This document shows, piece after piece, positions 8,485-17,001 of a stretch of 61,742 nucleotides of DNA (position 1 is the first letter of the stretch; every line of letters begins with the position of its first letter). The stretch covers positions 1 through 61,742 of the forward strand of contig NZ_JACSZV010000041.1 in NCBI RefSeq assembly GCF_014472415.1. Reading direction: 5' to 3'. Position numbers and translations under genes: made by a program. The notes beneath the pieces were generated by a model. That model ran no database searches and was not told the origin of the DNA. It saw nothing but the letters and a program-made list of their open reading frames with translations. This DNA comes from Pseudomonas sp. N40(2020) (GTDB lineage Bacteria > Pseudomonadota > Gammaproteobacteria > Pseudomonadales > Pseudomonadaceae).

Positions 8485-8500
8485 CTTACGTTAACGTAAA
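8485..8500. promoter_or_regulatory. Probable LiuR operator (liuA side of divergent region)
   Basis: CTTACGTTAACGTAAA repeats the motif 43 bp (about four helical turns) from the first copy. It lies 56 bp before liuA. The paired sites suggest coordinate repression of both divergent transcripts. Confidence 0.72.
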
Positions 8501-8555
8501 GGTGAGAGCTGCACGACCGCCCTCCCCACCCTACAAAAAAGCCAAAAGGTGACCC

Positions 8556-9719
8556 ATGAGCTACCCATCCCTGAACTTCGCCCTCGGTGAAACCATCGAC
8601 ATGCTGCGCGATCAGGTTCAGTCCTTTGTCGCTAAAGAGATCGCCCCACGTGCGGCGCAGATCGACAGCGACAACCTGTTCCCGGCCGACATGTGGCGCA
8701 AGTTCGGTGACATGGGCCTGCTCGGCATCACCGTGCCGGAAGAGTACGGCGGCGCTGGTTTGGGTTATCTGGCGCACGTCGTGGCGATGGAAGAAATCAG
8801 CCGTGGCTCGGCCTCGGTGGCGTTGTCCTACGGCGCGCATTCCAACCTCTGCGTCAACCAGATCAACCGCAACGGCAACCACGAACAGAAAATCAAATAC
8901 CTGCCGAAGCTGATCAGCGGCGAGCACGTCGGCGCGCTGGCAATGAGCGAGCCTAATGCCGGTTCCGACGTGGTCTCGATGAAACTGCGCGCCGACAAGC
9001 GCGGCGACCGCTACGTCCTCAACGGCAGCAAAACCTGGATCACCAACGGCCCTGACGCCAATACCTACGTGATCTACGCCAAGACTGATCTGGAAAAAGG
9101 CCCCCACGGCATCACCGCGTTCATCGTCGAGCGCGACTGGAAAGGCTTCAGCCGCAGCAACAAGTTCGACAAACTCGGCATGCGCGGCTCCAACACCTGC
9201 GAGCTGTTCTTCGATGACGTCGAAGTGCCGGAAGAGAACATCCTCGGCGTGCTCAACGGTGGCGTGAAAGTGCTGATGAGCGGCCTCGACTACGAACGCG
9301 TCGTGCTGTCCGGCGGCCCGACCGGGATCATGCAGTCGTGCATGGACCTGATCGTGCCGTACATCCACGACCGCAAGCAGTTCGGCCAGAGCATCGGCGA
9401 ATTCCAGCTGATCCAGGGCAAAGTCGCCGACATGTACACCCAACTCAACGCCAGCCGCGCTTACCTCTACGCAGTAGCCCAGGCTTGCGAACGTGGCGAG
9501 ACTACCCGCAAAGACGCCGCCGGCGTGATCCTCTATACCGCCGAACGCGCCACGCAAATGGCCCTCGACGCAATCCAGATTCTCGGCGGTAACGGTTACA
9601 TCAACGAATTCCCTGCGGGCCGCTTGCTGCGCGACGCCAAGCTGTACGAAATCGGCGCCGGCACCAGTGAGATCCGTCGCATGCTGATCGGTCGCGAACT
9701 GTTCAACGAAACCCGCTAA
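8556..9719 (+). CDS. liuA: Isovaleryl-CoA dehydrogenase
   Basis: A 387-residue acyl-CoA dehydrogenase that oxidises isovaleryl-CoA to 3-methylcrotonyl-CoA with FAD, feeding electrons to ETF. The signatures are ALAMSEPNAGSDVVSMKL in the middle domain, KTWITNGPDANTYVIYAKTD, DYERVVLSGGPTGIMQ around the region where isovaleryl-CoA dehydrogenases place their catalytic Glu, and ILGGNGYINEFPAGRLLRDAKLYEIGAGTSEIRR at the C-terminus. AAAAGGTGA precedes the ATG. It is the first gene of liuABCD, with 12 bp to liuB. Confidence 0.94.
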   Translation: MSYPSLNFALGETIDMLRDQVQSFVAKEIAPRAAQIDSDNLFPADMWRKFGDMGLLGITVPEEYGGAGLGYLAHVVAMEEISRGSASVALSYGAHSNLCVNQINRNGNHEQKIKYLPKLISGEHVGALAMSEPNAGSDVVSMKLRADKRGDRYVLNGSKTWITNGPDANTYVIYAKTDLEKGPHGITAFIVERDWKGFSRSNKFDKLGMRGSNTCELFFDDVEVPEENILGVLNGGVKVLMSGLDYERVVLSGGPTGIMQSCMDLIVPYIHDRKQFGQSIGEFQLIQGKVADMYTQLNASRAYLYAVAQACERGETTRKDAAGVILYTAERATQMALDAIQILGGNGYINEFPAGRLLRDAKLYEIGAGTSEIRRMLIGRELFNETR

Positions 9720-9731
9720 ACGGAGCTGGCC

Positions 9732-11339
9732 ATGGCAACCTTGCACACTCAGCTCAACCCGCGTTCAGCGGAGTTTGCCGCCAACAGCGCGGCAATGCTC
9801 AAACAGGTCGACGCGTTGCACACCCTGCTCGCCCAAGTGGCCCAGGGCGGTGGCGCGAAAGCTCAGGAACGTCACACCTCGCGGGGCAAACTGCTGCCGC
9901 GTGAGCGCATCAACCGCTTGCTCGATCCGGGTTCGCCATTTCTGGAAATCAGCCAATTGGCCGCCCACGCCGTTTATGGCGAAGACGTGCCGGCCGCCGG
10001 GGTGATTGCGGGGATTGGCCGGGTCGAAGGCGTTGAATGCATGATCGTCGCCAACGACGCGACCGTGAAAGGCGGCTCGTACTATCCGCTGACCGTGAAA
10101 AAGCACCTGCGCGCGCAGACCATCGCCCAACAAAACCGTTTGCCATGCATTTATCTGGTCGACTCGGGCGGCGCCAACCTGCCACGCCAAGACGAAGTGT
10201 TCCCGGATCGCGAGCACTTCGGGCGGATCTTCTTCAATCAGGCCAACATGAGCGCGATGGGCATTCCGCAGATTGCCGTGGTCATGGGCTCGTGCACCGC
10301 TGGCGGCGCTTATGTCCCGGCGATGGCCGACGAAGCAATCATGGTGCGCAATCAGGCAACGATTTTCCTCGCCGGCCCACCACTGGTGAAAGCCGCGACC
10401 GGTGAAGTGGTCAGCGCCGAGGATCTGGGCGGCGCCGACGTGCACTGCAAGATTTCCGGAGTCGCTGACCATTACGCCGAGAGCGACGAACACGCCCTCG
10501 CCCTCGCCCGCCGCAGTGTCGCCAACCTCAACTGGCGTAAGCTCGGTGAAGTGCAACAGCGCGCACCGATTGCTCCGCTCTACAGCAGCGATGAGTTGTA
10601 CGGCGTGGTGTCGGCCGACGCCAAGCAGCCGTTCGATGTGCGCGAAGTGATCGCGCGACTGGTCGACGGCTCGGTGTTCGATGAATTCAAAGCGCTGTTC
10701 GGCACCACGCTGGTCTGCGGGTTCGCTCACCTGCACGGCTACCCGATCGCGATTCTGGCAAACAACGGCATCCTCTTCGCCGAAGCCGCGCAAAAAGGCG
10801 CGCACTTCATCGAACTGGCCTGCCAGCGCGGCATCCCGCTGCTGTTCTTGCAGAACATCACCGGCTTCATGGTCGGTCAGAAATACGAGGCCGGCGGCAT
10901 CGCCAAGCACGGCGCGAAACTGGTGACCGCCGTGGCTTGCGCCAAGGTGCCGAAATTCACCGTGATCATCGGCGGCAGCTTTGGCGCCGGTAACTATGGC
11001 ATGTGCGGTCGCGCCTACGATCCGCGTTTTCTGTGGATGTGGCCGAACGCGCGGATTGGCGTGATGGGCGCTGAACAAGCCGCCGGCGTGCTGGTGCAGG
11101 TCAAGCGCGAGCAGGCGGAGCGTAGCGGCCAGGCGTTCAGCGCCGAGCAGGAAGCCGAGATCAAGCAACCGATCCTCGACCAGTACGAAGAGCAGGGTCA
11201 CCCCTACTATTCCAGCGCACGGCTGTGGGACGACGGCGTCATCGACCCGGCGCAGACCCGCGACGTGCTGGCCCTGGCCTTATCCGCGTCGCTGAACGCG
11301 CCTATCGAACCGAGCCGCTTCGGCGTGTTCCGGATGTGA
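9732..11339 (+). CDS. liuB: Methylcrotonyl-CoA carboxylase, carboxyltransferase (beta) subunit
   Basis: A 535-residue carboxyltransferase subunit. It moves the carboxyl group from carboxybiotin to 3-methylcrotonyl-CoA, giving 3-methylglutaconyl-CoA. Family features are KLLPRERINRLLDPGSPFLE, GGSYYPLTVKKHLRAQ, VDSGGANLPRQDEVFPD, MGSCTAGGAYVPAMADE, the second crotonase-fold half with QNITGFMVGQKYEAGGIAKHGAK, and GAGNYGMCGRAYDPRFLWMWPNARIGVMG. It works with the biotin subunit encoded by liuD two genes downstream. The spacing to liuA (12 bp) and liuC (13 bp) marks an operon. Confidence 0.95.
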   Translation: MATLHTQLNPRSAEFAANSAAMLKQVDALHTLLAQVAQGGGAKAQERHTSRGKLLPRERINRLLDPGSPFLEISQLAAHAVYGEDVPAAGVIAGIGRVEGVECMIVANDATVKGGSYYPLTVKKHLRAQTIAQQNRLPCIYLVDSGGANLPRQDEVFPDREHFGRIFFNQANMSAMGIPQIAVVMGSCTAGGAYVPAMADEAIMVRNQATIFLAGPPLVKAATGEVVSAEDLGGADVHCKISGVADHYAESDEHALALARRSVANLNWRKLGEVQQRAPIAPLYSSDELYGVVSADAKQPFDVREVIARLVDGSVFDEFKALFGTTLVCGFAHLHGYPIAILANNGILFAEAAQKGAHFIELACQRGIPLLFLQNITGFMVGQKYEAGGIAKHGAKLVTAVACAKVPKFTVIIGGSFGAGNYGMCGRAYDPRFLWMWPNARIGVMGAEQAAGVLVQVKREQAERSGQAFSAEQEAEIKQPILDQYEEQGHPYYSSARLWDDGVIDPAQTRDVLALALSASLNAPIEPSRFGVFRM

Positions 11340-11352
11340 TCGGGAGAATCTC

Positions 11353-12168
11353 ATGAGCGATTTCAACACCCTCGAATTGCAAAGCGACCCACGAGGTTTC
11401 GCCACCCTGTGGCTCAACCGCGCAGAAAAGAACAACGCCTTCAACGCCGAAATGATCCGCGAACTGATCCTCGCCCTCGACAAGGTTGCCAGCGATGCCA
11501 GCCTGCGTTTCCTGCTGGTGCGCGGGCGTGGCAAACACTTCAGCGCCGGCGCCGACCTCGCCTGGATGCAGCAATCGGCTGAACTCGACTACCACACCAA
11601 CCTCGACGACGCTCGCGAGCTGGCGGAGCTGATGTACAACCTCGCCAAGCTGAAAATCCCGACCTTGGCTGTAGTGCAAGGCGCGGCGTTCGGCGGCGCG
11701 CTGGGGTTGATCAGTTGCTGCGACATGGCGATTGGCGCCGATGACGCGCAGTTCTGCCTGTCGGAAGTGCGTATCGGTCTGGCACCCGCAGTGATCAGCC
11801 CGTTCGTGGTGCAGGCCATTGGCGAGCGCGCGGCACGTCGTTACGCACTGACGGCCGAACGTTTTGGCGGTCAACGGGCGCGGGAAATCGGCTTGTTGTC
11901 CGAGAGCTATCCGGCAGTTGAAATTGATCAACGCGTCGAGCAGTGGATCGACAATCTGCTGCTCAACAGCCCCGCCGCCATGCGCGCGAGCAAAGACTTG
12001 CTGCGTGAAGTAGGGAACGGAGCGCTGACCCCGGCGCTACGCCGCTACACCGAAAACGCCATCGCCCGTATCCGCGTCAGCCCCGAAGGCCAGGAAGGTT
12101 TGCGCGCGTTTCTGCAAAAACGCCCGCCGAACTGGCTAGCCGCAACTACTACCAAGGAGCCGCGTTGA
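11353..12168 (+). CDS. liuC: Methylglutaconyl-CoA / gamma-carboxygeranoyl-CoA hydratase
   Basis: A 271-residue crotonase-fold enoyl-CoA hydratase. It hydrates 3-methylglutaconyl-CoA to HMG-CoA, the substrate of LiuE. Crotonase landmarks are LNRAEKNNAFNAEMIREL at the N-terminus, RGKHFSAGADLAWMQ as oxyanion hole, and VQGAAFGGALGLISCCDMAIGADDAQFCLSEVRIGLAPAVISPFV, which contains the second oxyanion-hole glycine and the catalytic region. The stop codon overlaps the liuD start (TGATG), which indicates translational coupling. Confidence 0.92.
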   Translation: MSDFNTLELQSDPRGFATLWLNRAEKNNAFNAEMIRELILALDKVASDASLRFLLVRGRGKHFSAGADLAWMQQSAELDYHTNLDDARELAELMYNLAKLKIPTLAVVQGAAFGGALGLISCCDMAIGADDAQFCLSEVRIGLAPAVISPFVVQAIGERAARRYALTAERFGGQRAREIGLLSESYPAVEIDQRVEQWIDNLLLNSPAAMRASKDLLREVGNGALTPALRRYTENAIARIRVSPEGQEGLRAFLQKRPPNWLAATTTKEPR

Positions 12169-14117
12169 TGAGCGCACCTGTTCTCACCACCGTGCTGGTG
12201 GCCAACCGTGGCGAAATTGCCTGCCGGGTCATGCGTACCGCCAAAGCGCTTGGCCTGGCCACTGTCGCCGTACACAGCGCCACCGACCGCGAAGCGCGGC
12301 ACAGCCGTGAAGCGGATATTCGTGTTGATCTCGGAGGCAGCAAAGCCGCCGACAGTTATCTGCAAATCGACAAGCTGATCGCAGCGGCCAAGGCCAGCGG
12401 CGCGCAGGCGATTCACCCAGGTTACGGCTTTCTTTCGGAGAACGCCGGTTTCGCCCGCGCCATCGAAGCGGCCGGCCTGATTTTCCTCGGCCCACCCGCC
12501 TCGGCCATCGACGCGATGGGCAGCAAATCCGCAGCCAAAGCGCTGATGGAAACCGCCGGCGTGCCATTGGTGCCGGGTTACCACGGTGAAGCGCAGGATC
12601 TCGAGACCTTCCGCGCTGCCTGCGAACGCATCGGCTATCCAGTCCTGCTGAAAGCCACAGCGGGTGGCGGCGGCAAGGGCATGAAAGTGGTTGAAGACGT
12701 GAGCCAACTCGCTGAGGCCCTGGCCTCCGCTCAACGTGAAGCACAGTCGTCGTTCGGCGATTCGCGGATGCTGGTGGAGAAATACCTGCTCAAGCCACGC
12801 CACGTGGAAATCCAGGTGTTCGCCGATCAGCATGGCAATTGCCTCTACCTCAACGAGCGCGATTGCTCGATCCAGCGCCGTCACCAGAAAGTCGTCGAAG
12901 AAGCACCGGCACCGGGCCTGACGGTGGAACTGCGCCGTGCGATGGGCGAGGCGGCCGTGCGTTCGGCGCAAGCAATCGGCTACGTCGGCGCTGGCACCGT
13001 GGAGTTTTTGCTCGATGCGCGTGGCGAATTCTTCTTTATGGAGATGAACACGCGACTGCAGGTTGAGCACCCGGTGACCGAAGCCATTACTGGCCTGGAT
13101 CTGGTGGCCTGGCAGATTCGCGTTGCCCGTGGCGAAGTATTGCCGATCACTCAGCAGCAAGTCCCGCTCAACGGCCACGCGATTGAAGTGCGGTTGTATG
13201 CCGAGGATCCTGCGAATGACTTCCTGCCCGCGACCGGGCGCCTGGCGTTGTACCGTGAATCGGCTGAAGGGCCGGGACGCCGAGTCGACAGTGGAGTGGT
13301 AGAAGGTGATGAGATTTCGCCGTTTTACGACCCGATGCTTGGCAAGCTGATTGCCTGGGGCGAGGATCGAGAACAAGCGCGATTGCGTTTGCTGAGCATG
13401 CTCGATGAGTTTGCGATTGGCGGATTGAAGACCAATATCAATTTCCTGCGGCGGATCATCGCTCATCCGGCGTTTGCCGCGGCGGAACTGGATACCGGGT
13501 TTATTCCGCGTTATCAGGAGCAACTGTTGCCGGCTCCGGGTGAGTTGAGTGATGCGTTCTGGAACGTCGCGGCGCAGGCGTTTGCACAGAGCCTGCCGAG
13601 TATTGCTCGGGCGGATGATCCGATTTCGCCGTGGACTGCAAACAGCGGTTTGCGTGCAGGTCTGCCGCAGGAGATCACCCTGCATTTAAGTTGCGAAGGC
13701 CAGGATCGGGCGCTGACACTGGATGCAGGTGGCAACGCCAAACTGACTGGTGAAGCACTGGTTATCGAGCACGACGGTGTACGTCGTAACTTGCGCGCGA
13801 TCCGCCAGGGCGATTCGCTGTATCTGCAATGGGAAGGCGAGTTGCGCCGTATCCAAACGTACGACCCGATCAGCGCCGTCGAGGCCAGCCATAGTCATCA
13901 AGGGGGGCTGACTGCGCCAATGAACGGCAGCATCGTGCGAGTTCTGGTGGAAGCAGGCCAATCGGTCGAAGCAGGTGCGCAACTGGTGGTGCTGGAGGCG
14001 ATGAAGATGGAGCACAGCATCCGTGCGCCACATGCAGGAGTGATCAAGGCGCTGTATTGCCAGGAAGGTGAAATGGTCGGCGAAGGCAGCGCTTTGGTCG
14101 AACTGGAAGAGGTGTGA
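12168..14117 (+). CDS. liuD: Methylcrotonyl-CoA carboxylase, biotin-containing (alpha) subunit
   Basis: A 649-residue biotin-dependent carboxylase subunit. The biotin carboxylase domain (about 1-450) starts with VLVANRGEIACRVMRTAKALG. It has the ATP-grasp glycine-rich loop KATAGGGGKGMKVV and catalytic stretch FFMEMNTRLQVEHPVTEAITG. A linker/BT region follows, and the C-terminal biotinyl domain carries EAMKMEHSI, whose Lys receives biotin. It supplies carboxybiotin to LiuB. The ATG at 12168 overlaps the liuC stop; a TTG three bases earlier is less likely. Palindromic GATCGATC sequence follows at about 14122-14153 before the convergent repressor gene. Confidence 0.95.
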   Translation: MSAPVLTTVLVANRGEIACRVMRTAKALGLATVAVHSATDREARHSREADIRVDLGGSKAADSYLQIDKLIAAAKASGAQAIHPGYGFLSENAGFARAIEAAGLIFLGPPASAIDAMGSKSAAKALMETAGVPLVPGYHGEAQDLETFRAACERIGYPVLLKATAGGGGKGMKVVEDVSQLAEALASAQREAQSSFGDSRMLVEKYLLKPRHVEIQVFADQHGNCLYLNERDCSIQRRHQKVVEEAPAPGLTVELRRAMGEAAVRSAQAIGYVGAGTVEFLLDARGEFFFMEMNTRLQVEHPVTEAITGLDLVAWQIRVARGEVLPITQQQVPLNGHAIEVRLYAEDPANDFLPATGRLALYRESAEGPGRRVDSGVVEGDEISPFYDPMLGKLIAWGEDREQARLRLLSMLDEFAIGGLKTNINFLRRIIAHPAFAAAELDTGFIPRYQEQLLPAPGELSDAFWNVAAQAFAQSLPSIARADDPISPWTANSGLRAGLPQEITLHLSCEGQDRALTLDAGGNAKLTGEALVIEHDGVRRNLRAIRQGDSLYLQWEGELRRIQTYDPISAVEASHSHQGGLTAPMNGSIVRVLVEAGQSVEAGAQLVVLEAMKMEHSIRAPHAGVIKALYCQEGEMVGEGSALVELEEV

Positions 14118-14156
14118 ATGGAGGATCGATCCTACGCCGGGCGAGGATCGATCTGA

Positions 14157-14816
14157 CTAGAATCGCGCCGTTGCCTGAACCACAACACCGATGATTCGAC
14201 ACTCATCGGTGAACAGGGCCTTCGGCCAGGTCGGATTGAGCGGCACCAGGTAACGCTGGCCGCCCTCTTCGTCGAGCTTGCGAAATATCGCTTCTTCGCT
14301 GCCCTGCCACTGGGCAATCACCAGCTTGCCGGGCACAGCTTCCACCTCCGGATCAACCAGGATCAGCGTGCCTTCGGCAATACTCGGGCCACTGGGTGCG
14401 GTCATCGAATCCCCCGCCACCGCCAGCCAGAACGCAGCACCTCGGGCGTGGTAATCCGTCAGTTCGAAGCGCTGTTTATCCGTTGTCGGCACATAGACTG
14501 CCGAACCGCTCTCACGCACCTCGCACGGTGCGCGCCAATCGCTGACCGGGTATCGGAAGTAAGGGTTGTACTTCTGCGCCAGCGGCATGTCATCGTCCGG
14601 CGCTTCCTGTGGCTCGCGGATCACCAGCACCACTTCAAGGAAGTCCATACCCAGCGCCTGCAGCACGCGGTTCATTTCAGTGATGCCCGGTTCCCGGCGT
14701 TTGTTCAGCCAATGGCCAATCCCGCCCTGGGACATACCGACGCGCTCTCCGAGCTCTGTTTGAGTGATTTTGAGTTCACTCATCTTGGCCTTGACCAACT
14801 CAATCCATTTATCCAT
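14157..14816 (-). CDS. XRE-type repressor with C-terminal S24 (LexA-like) peptidase domain
   Basis: A 219-residue protein. The N-terminal helix-turn-helix (about 15-55: ITQTELGERVGMSQGGIGHWLNKRREP) is joined to a LexA/CI-like S24 domain with the catalytic dyad Ser137 (AVAGDSM) and Lys164 (VPGKLVIAQW). It resembles pyocin/prophage-type repressors such as PrtR, which control genes in response to DNA damage. I see no clear Ala-Gly or Cys-Gly cleavage pair in the linker between the domains. The start at 14816 begins at the family N-terminus; an in-frame ATG at 14858 would add 14 residues. It is divergent from a small DUF6124-type gene across an AT-rich palindromic region, its likely operator. No prophage genes adjoin it. 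Confidence 0.85.
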   Translation of the reverse strand: MDKWIELVKAKMSELKITQTELGERVGMSQGGIGHWLNKRREPGITEMNRVLQALGMDFLEVVLVIREPQEAPDDDMPLAQKYNPYFRYPVSDWRAPCEVRESGSAVYVPTTDKQRFELTDYHARGAAFWLAVAGDSMTAPSGPSIAEGTLILVDPEVEAVPGKLVIAQWQGSEEAIFRKLDEEGGQRYLVPLNPTWPKALFTDECRIIGVVVQATARF

Positions 14817-14862
14817 GTGCGGCACCTTACGCGGACGCCTTCGGCCGGCAAAACACATATTG

Positions 14863-14878
14863 TAGTATTTAAATTCTA
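14863..14878. promoter_or_regulatory. Candidate operator of the S24 repressor
   Basis: TAGTATTTAAATTCTA is a 16-bp palindrome with 7 of 8 positions paired. It lies 47 bp upstream of the repressor start. Related half-sites (TAGT, ACTA) continue to about 14903 in the divergent region. The assignment is by position and symmetry only. Confidence 0.45.
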
Positions 14879-14946
14879 GTCACAACTACACATCGTACTA
14901 TTCTGAAGGCACGGATTTCCAATCGAACAAGGAGTGGCTCTTCATC

Positions 14947-15285
14947 ATGAATATCAGCAGCAAAGACTTGCCCGATCTGCAAATGGACACCACCTTCACC
15001 TCGCCACAAGGCAACGCGGCGGCGCAGCGAGCCCTGGATTATTACTTGAAACCAGCTGTGTCAGAACCTGAGGTGGATGAACGCTTTTTCAATGTCAGAC
15101 GTCACCTCAGCGGCGAAGAAGCTCTGGTGCACGCTTCCGATCTGTTGCGCTGCGCGGCCGCCACTGCCTTCAAGGCAGCAGAAAACCTGCAAGGCGCGAG
15201 TCGCGATCTGGCCTTTTCGGTGGTGCACATGGTGGATATGGCGCGGGCGATGGTCGACCATTCGATCGATGGCGATGACGTCTGA
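14947..15285 (+). CDS. DUF6124/DUF3077-type small protein
   Basis: A 112-residue protein of unknown function, with ALDYYLKP and a helical C-terminal half (LLRCAAATAFKAAENLQGASRDLAFSVVHMVDMARAMVDHSID). It matches the pattern I associate with the Pseudomonas family DUF6124 (formerly within DUF3077). It has no signal peptide or membrane segment. A good ribosome-binding site (AAGGAG) lies 13 bases before the ATG. It is divergent from the S24 repressor gene across a palindromic region, so it may be under that repressor. Members of this family are often multicopy in Pseudomonas genomes; their role is not known to me. Confidence 0.75.
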   Translation: MNISSKDLPDLQMDTTFTSPQGNAAAQRALDYYLKPAVSEPEVDERFFNVRRHLSGEEALVHASDLLRCAAATAFKAAENLQGASRDLAFSVVHMVDMARAMVDHSIDGDDV

Positions 15286-15341
15286 GGGACAGGAATTCGG
15301 ACGGACAGGAAAGAGTTTTCCAATCGCGCAGATAAAAACAT

Positions 15342-15372
15342 TTGACTTGCAAATGATAATGATTATTATTGC
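15342..15372 (+). promoter_or_regulatory. Fur-box promoter of the PrrF-like sRNA
   Basis: A -35 TTGACT (15342-15347) and -10 TATTAT (15364-15369) are spaced 16 bp. An A/T-rich Fur-box-like sequence, AATGATAATGATTATTATT at about 15352-15370, covers the -10. Iron-loaded Fur would block the promoter, so expression is expected under iron limitation. Confidence 0.8.
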
Positions 15373-15374
15373 AG

Positions 15375-15488
15375 GCAGCTGATCGCGAGATCAGTCGATG
15401 GGCCAGAGACCTTAGGTCGGTCTTCTGGGCTATCTCCTCATCAGGCTAATCACGGTTTTTGACCCGGTTTTTTGCCGGGTCTTTTTTT
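15375..15488 (+). ncRNA. prrF: PrrF-family iron-responsive sRNA
   Basis: A 114-nt transcript is bounded by the Fur-box promoter and a strong terminator. It carries the PrrF hallmarks: a 5' hairpin with GATCGCGAGATC (15381-15392) and the highly conserved core CTCCTCATCAGGCTAATC (15434-15451) that base-pairs with targets. In pseudomonads PrrF RNAs, with Hfq, repress iron-containing enzymes (sodB, sdh, acn and others) during iron starvation. Only one copy is present here, unlike the tandem prrF1-prrF2 of P. aeruginosa. The flanking 15489-15765 stretch shows no gene. Confidence 0.88.
15461..15488 (+). terminator. Rho-independent terminator of prrF
   Basis: The stem GACCCGG/CCGGGTC (15461-15481) is followed by a run of T to 15488. 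Confidence 0.88.
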
Positions 15489-15765
15489 GCCCGTTTTTCG
15501 GGCTTATGGCTTCAGGCTAATGAAGTCTTTAGGTACTGCAAATTCGATGGCGCGGATAATATCAAAAGAATATCGGTTGGCAAGCGAAGCCCGGCCACAT
15601 TGGGGCAAACTAATGACAATTAGCACTTGAGAATCAATCGCATAGCTTCTAAGCTGCGTCCGCGTCATGGAGGACGCCCCCCGCCAACATCCGCAATTCC
15701 CCTCGGTTTCACCGCTGTCTTGCGTGTAAAGTAGAGGCCATAAAAATCATATTCAGGACTCGACT
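15489..15765. other. Intergenic stretch without recognised gene
   Basis: This is the remainder of the 480-bp gap between the DUF6124-type gene and the M14 peptidase gene. I see no coding sequence, tRNA or strong palindrome. AATGACAATTAGCACTTGAGAATCAAT (about 15613-15639) is loosely Fur-box-like but too degenerate to call. Confidence 0.5.
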
Positions 15766-16917
15766 ATGACCGTGGCCAAATCTTCGTTCGACATCAGCGC
15801 CAACTTCGATAGCGGCAATATCCAAGTCATCGACATCAGCAATCCGCTCAACCCGGTTCTGGCCATCCGCCCAGACACCCGCAGCGCGCATTTCCAGTGG
15901 TTCCATTTCAAGGCCAGCGGCCTGCACGTCGGCCAGGAACACTGGTTTCGCCTGAACAACGCCAGCCAGTCCACCTACGCCAAGGGCTGGCCCGGCTATC
16001 AAGCCGTAGCGTCCTATGACCACGTCAACTGGTTCCGCGTACCAACGATTTTCGAAGGCGACTGCCTGCGTTTCTCCCTTGAAGCCACCCAGACCCACGC
16101 CTGGTTCGCCTATTTCGAACCCTACAGCCGTGGCCGTCACGACTGGCTGATCGAACAAGCCCTGACCAAGGCCGGCACCGAGTTGCTGGCGACCGGCAAG
16201 AGCGTCGAAGGTCGCGACATTCAACTGTTGCGCAAAGGCAGCGGTGCCGAAGGCCAGCGCAAAGTCTGGATCATCGCCCAACAGCATCCTGGCGAACACA
16301 TGGCCGAATGGTTCATGGAAGGCATCATCGAGCGTCTGGAAAGACACGATGACCCGGTGCTGAACAAATTACTCGCCAGCGCCGATCTTTACCTGGTGCC
16401 GAACATGAACCCCGACGGCGCCTTCCATGGCCACCTGCGCACCAACGCGATGGGCCAGGACTTGAACCGTGCCTGGCAGAATGCCAGTCAGGAGATCAGC
16501 CCTGAAGTCCTGTTCGTACAGCAGCAAATGGAAAAGTACGGTGTCGATCTGTTTCTGGACGCCCATGGTGACGAAACCATTCCCCACGTGTTCACCGCCG
16601 GTTGTGAAGGCAATCCGGGATACACACCGCGGATCGAGAAGCTCGAAGAGCATTTCCGCAGCCACCTGAAACACACCACCAAAGAGTTCCAGACCAAGTA
16701 CGGCTACACCCGTGACGAACCGGGCCAGGCCAACATGACCCTGGCGTGCAACAGCGTCGGCCAGAAGTACGATTGTCTGTCACTGACCCTCGAAATGCCG
16801 TTCAAGGATCACGACGACGCACCGAATCCGGAAACCGGCTGGTCGGGCAAACGCTCGAAACAGTTGGGCAAAGACGTGCTGACCACCATCGCCGACATGG
16901 TCGATACCCTGCGCTGA
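15766..16917 (+). CDS. M14-family zinc carboxypeptidase (cytosolic carboxypeptidase-like)
   Basis: A 383-residue protein. The N-terminal half (1-115) is a beta-sandwich typical of the cytosolic carboxypeptidase (M14D-like) branch, and the C-terminal half is the peptidase domain. Zinc ligands are visible in QQHPGEHMAEW (His and Glu) and DAHGDE (third His). NPDGAFHGHLRTNAMGQDLNR provides the substrate-binding Asn-Arg region, and LEMPF carries the catalytic Glu. There is no signal peptide, so it acts in the cytoplasm. The substrate is unknown; eukaryotic relatives trim glutamates from tubulin tails. The gene stands alone and is followed by a strong hairpin terminator. Confidence 0.9.
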   Translation: MTVAKSSFDISANFDSGNIQVIDISNPLNPVLAIRPDTRSAHFQWFHFKASGLHVGQEHWFRLNNASQSTYAKGWPGYQAVASYDHVNWFRVPTIFEGDCLRFSLEATQTHAWFAYFEPYSRGRHDWLIEQALTKAGTELLATGKSVEGRDIQLLRKGSGAEGQRKVWIIAQQHPGEHMAEWFMEGIIERLERHDDPVLNKLLASADLYLVPNMNPDGAFHGHLRTNAMGQDLNRAWQNASQEISPEVLFVQQQMEKYGVDLFLDAHGDETIPHVFTAGCEGNPGYTPRIEKLEEHFRSHLKHTTKEFQTKYGYTRDEPGQANMTLACNSVGQKYDCLSLTLEMPFKDHDDAPNPETGWSGKRSKQLGKDVLTTIADMVDTLR

Positions 16918-16936
16918 TACCCTTCCCCGCGTTACC

Positions 16937-16967
16937 AAAAGATCGCAGCTTGTCTGCGATCTTTTGC
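16937..16967 (+). terminator. Rho-independent terminator after the M14 peptidase gene
   Basis: The stem AAAAGATCGCAG/CTGCGATCTTTT closes on a short loop. The GATCGCAG core is shared with the dispersed repeats at 33039 and 46576, so it may derive from that repeat family. Confidence 0.7.
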
Positions 16968-17001
16968 TTTGTGCTGTCCATGGATTCGATATAGGTGGTT
17001 G

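Noticed and set aside
14157..15285. Prophage or pyocin island at the S24 repressor
   Set aside because: Neighbouring genes are housekeeping or metabolic, with no integrase, tail, lysis or pyocin genes on either side.
15613..15639. Second Fur-box-like sequence before the M14 peptidase gene
   Set aside because: Too many mismatches to the palindromic consensus, and the downstream gene has no iron link.
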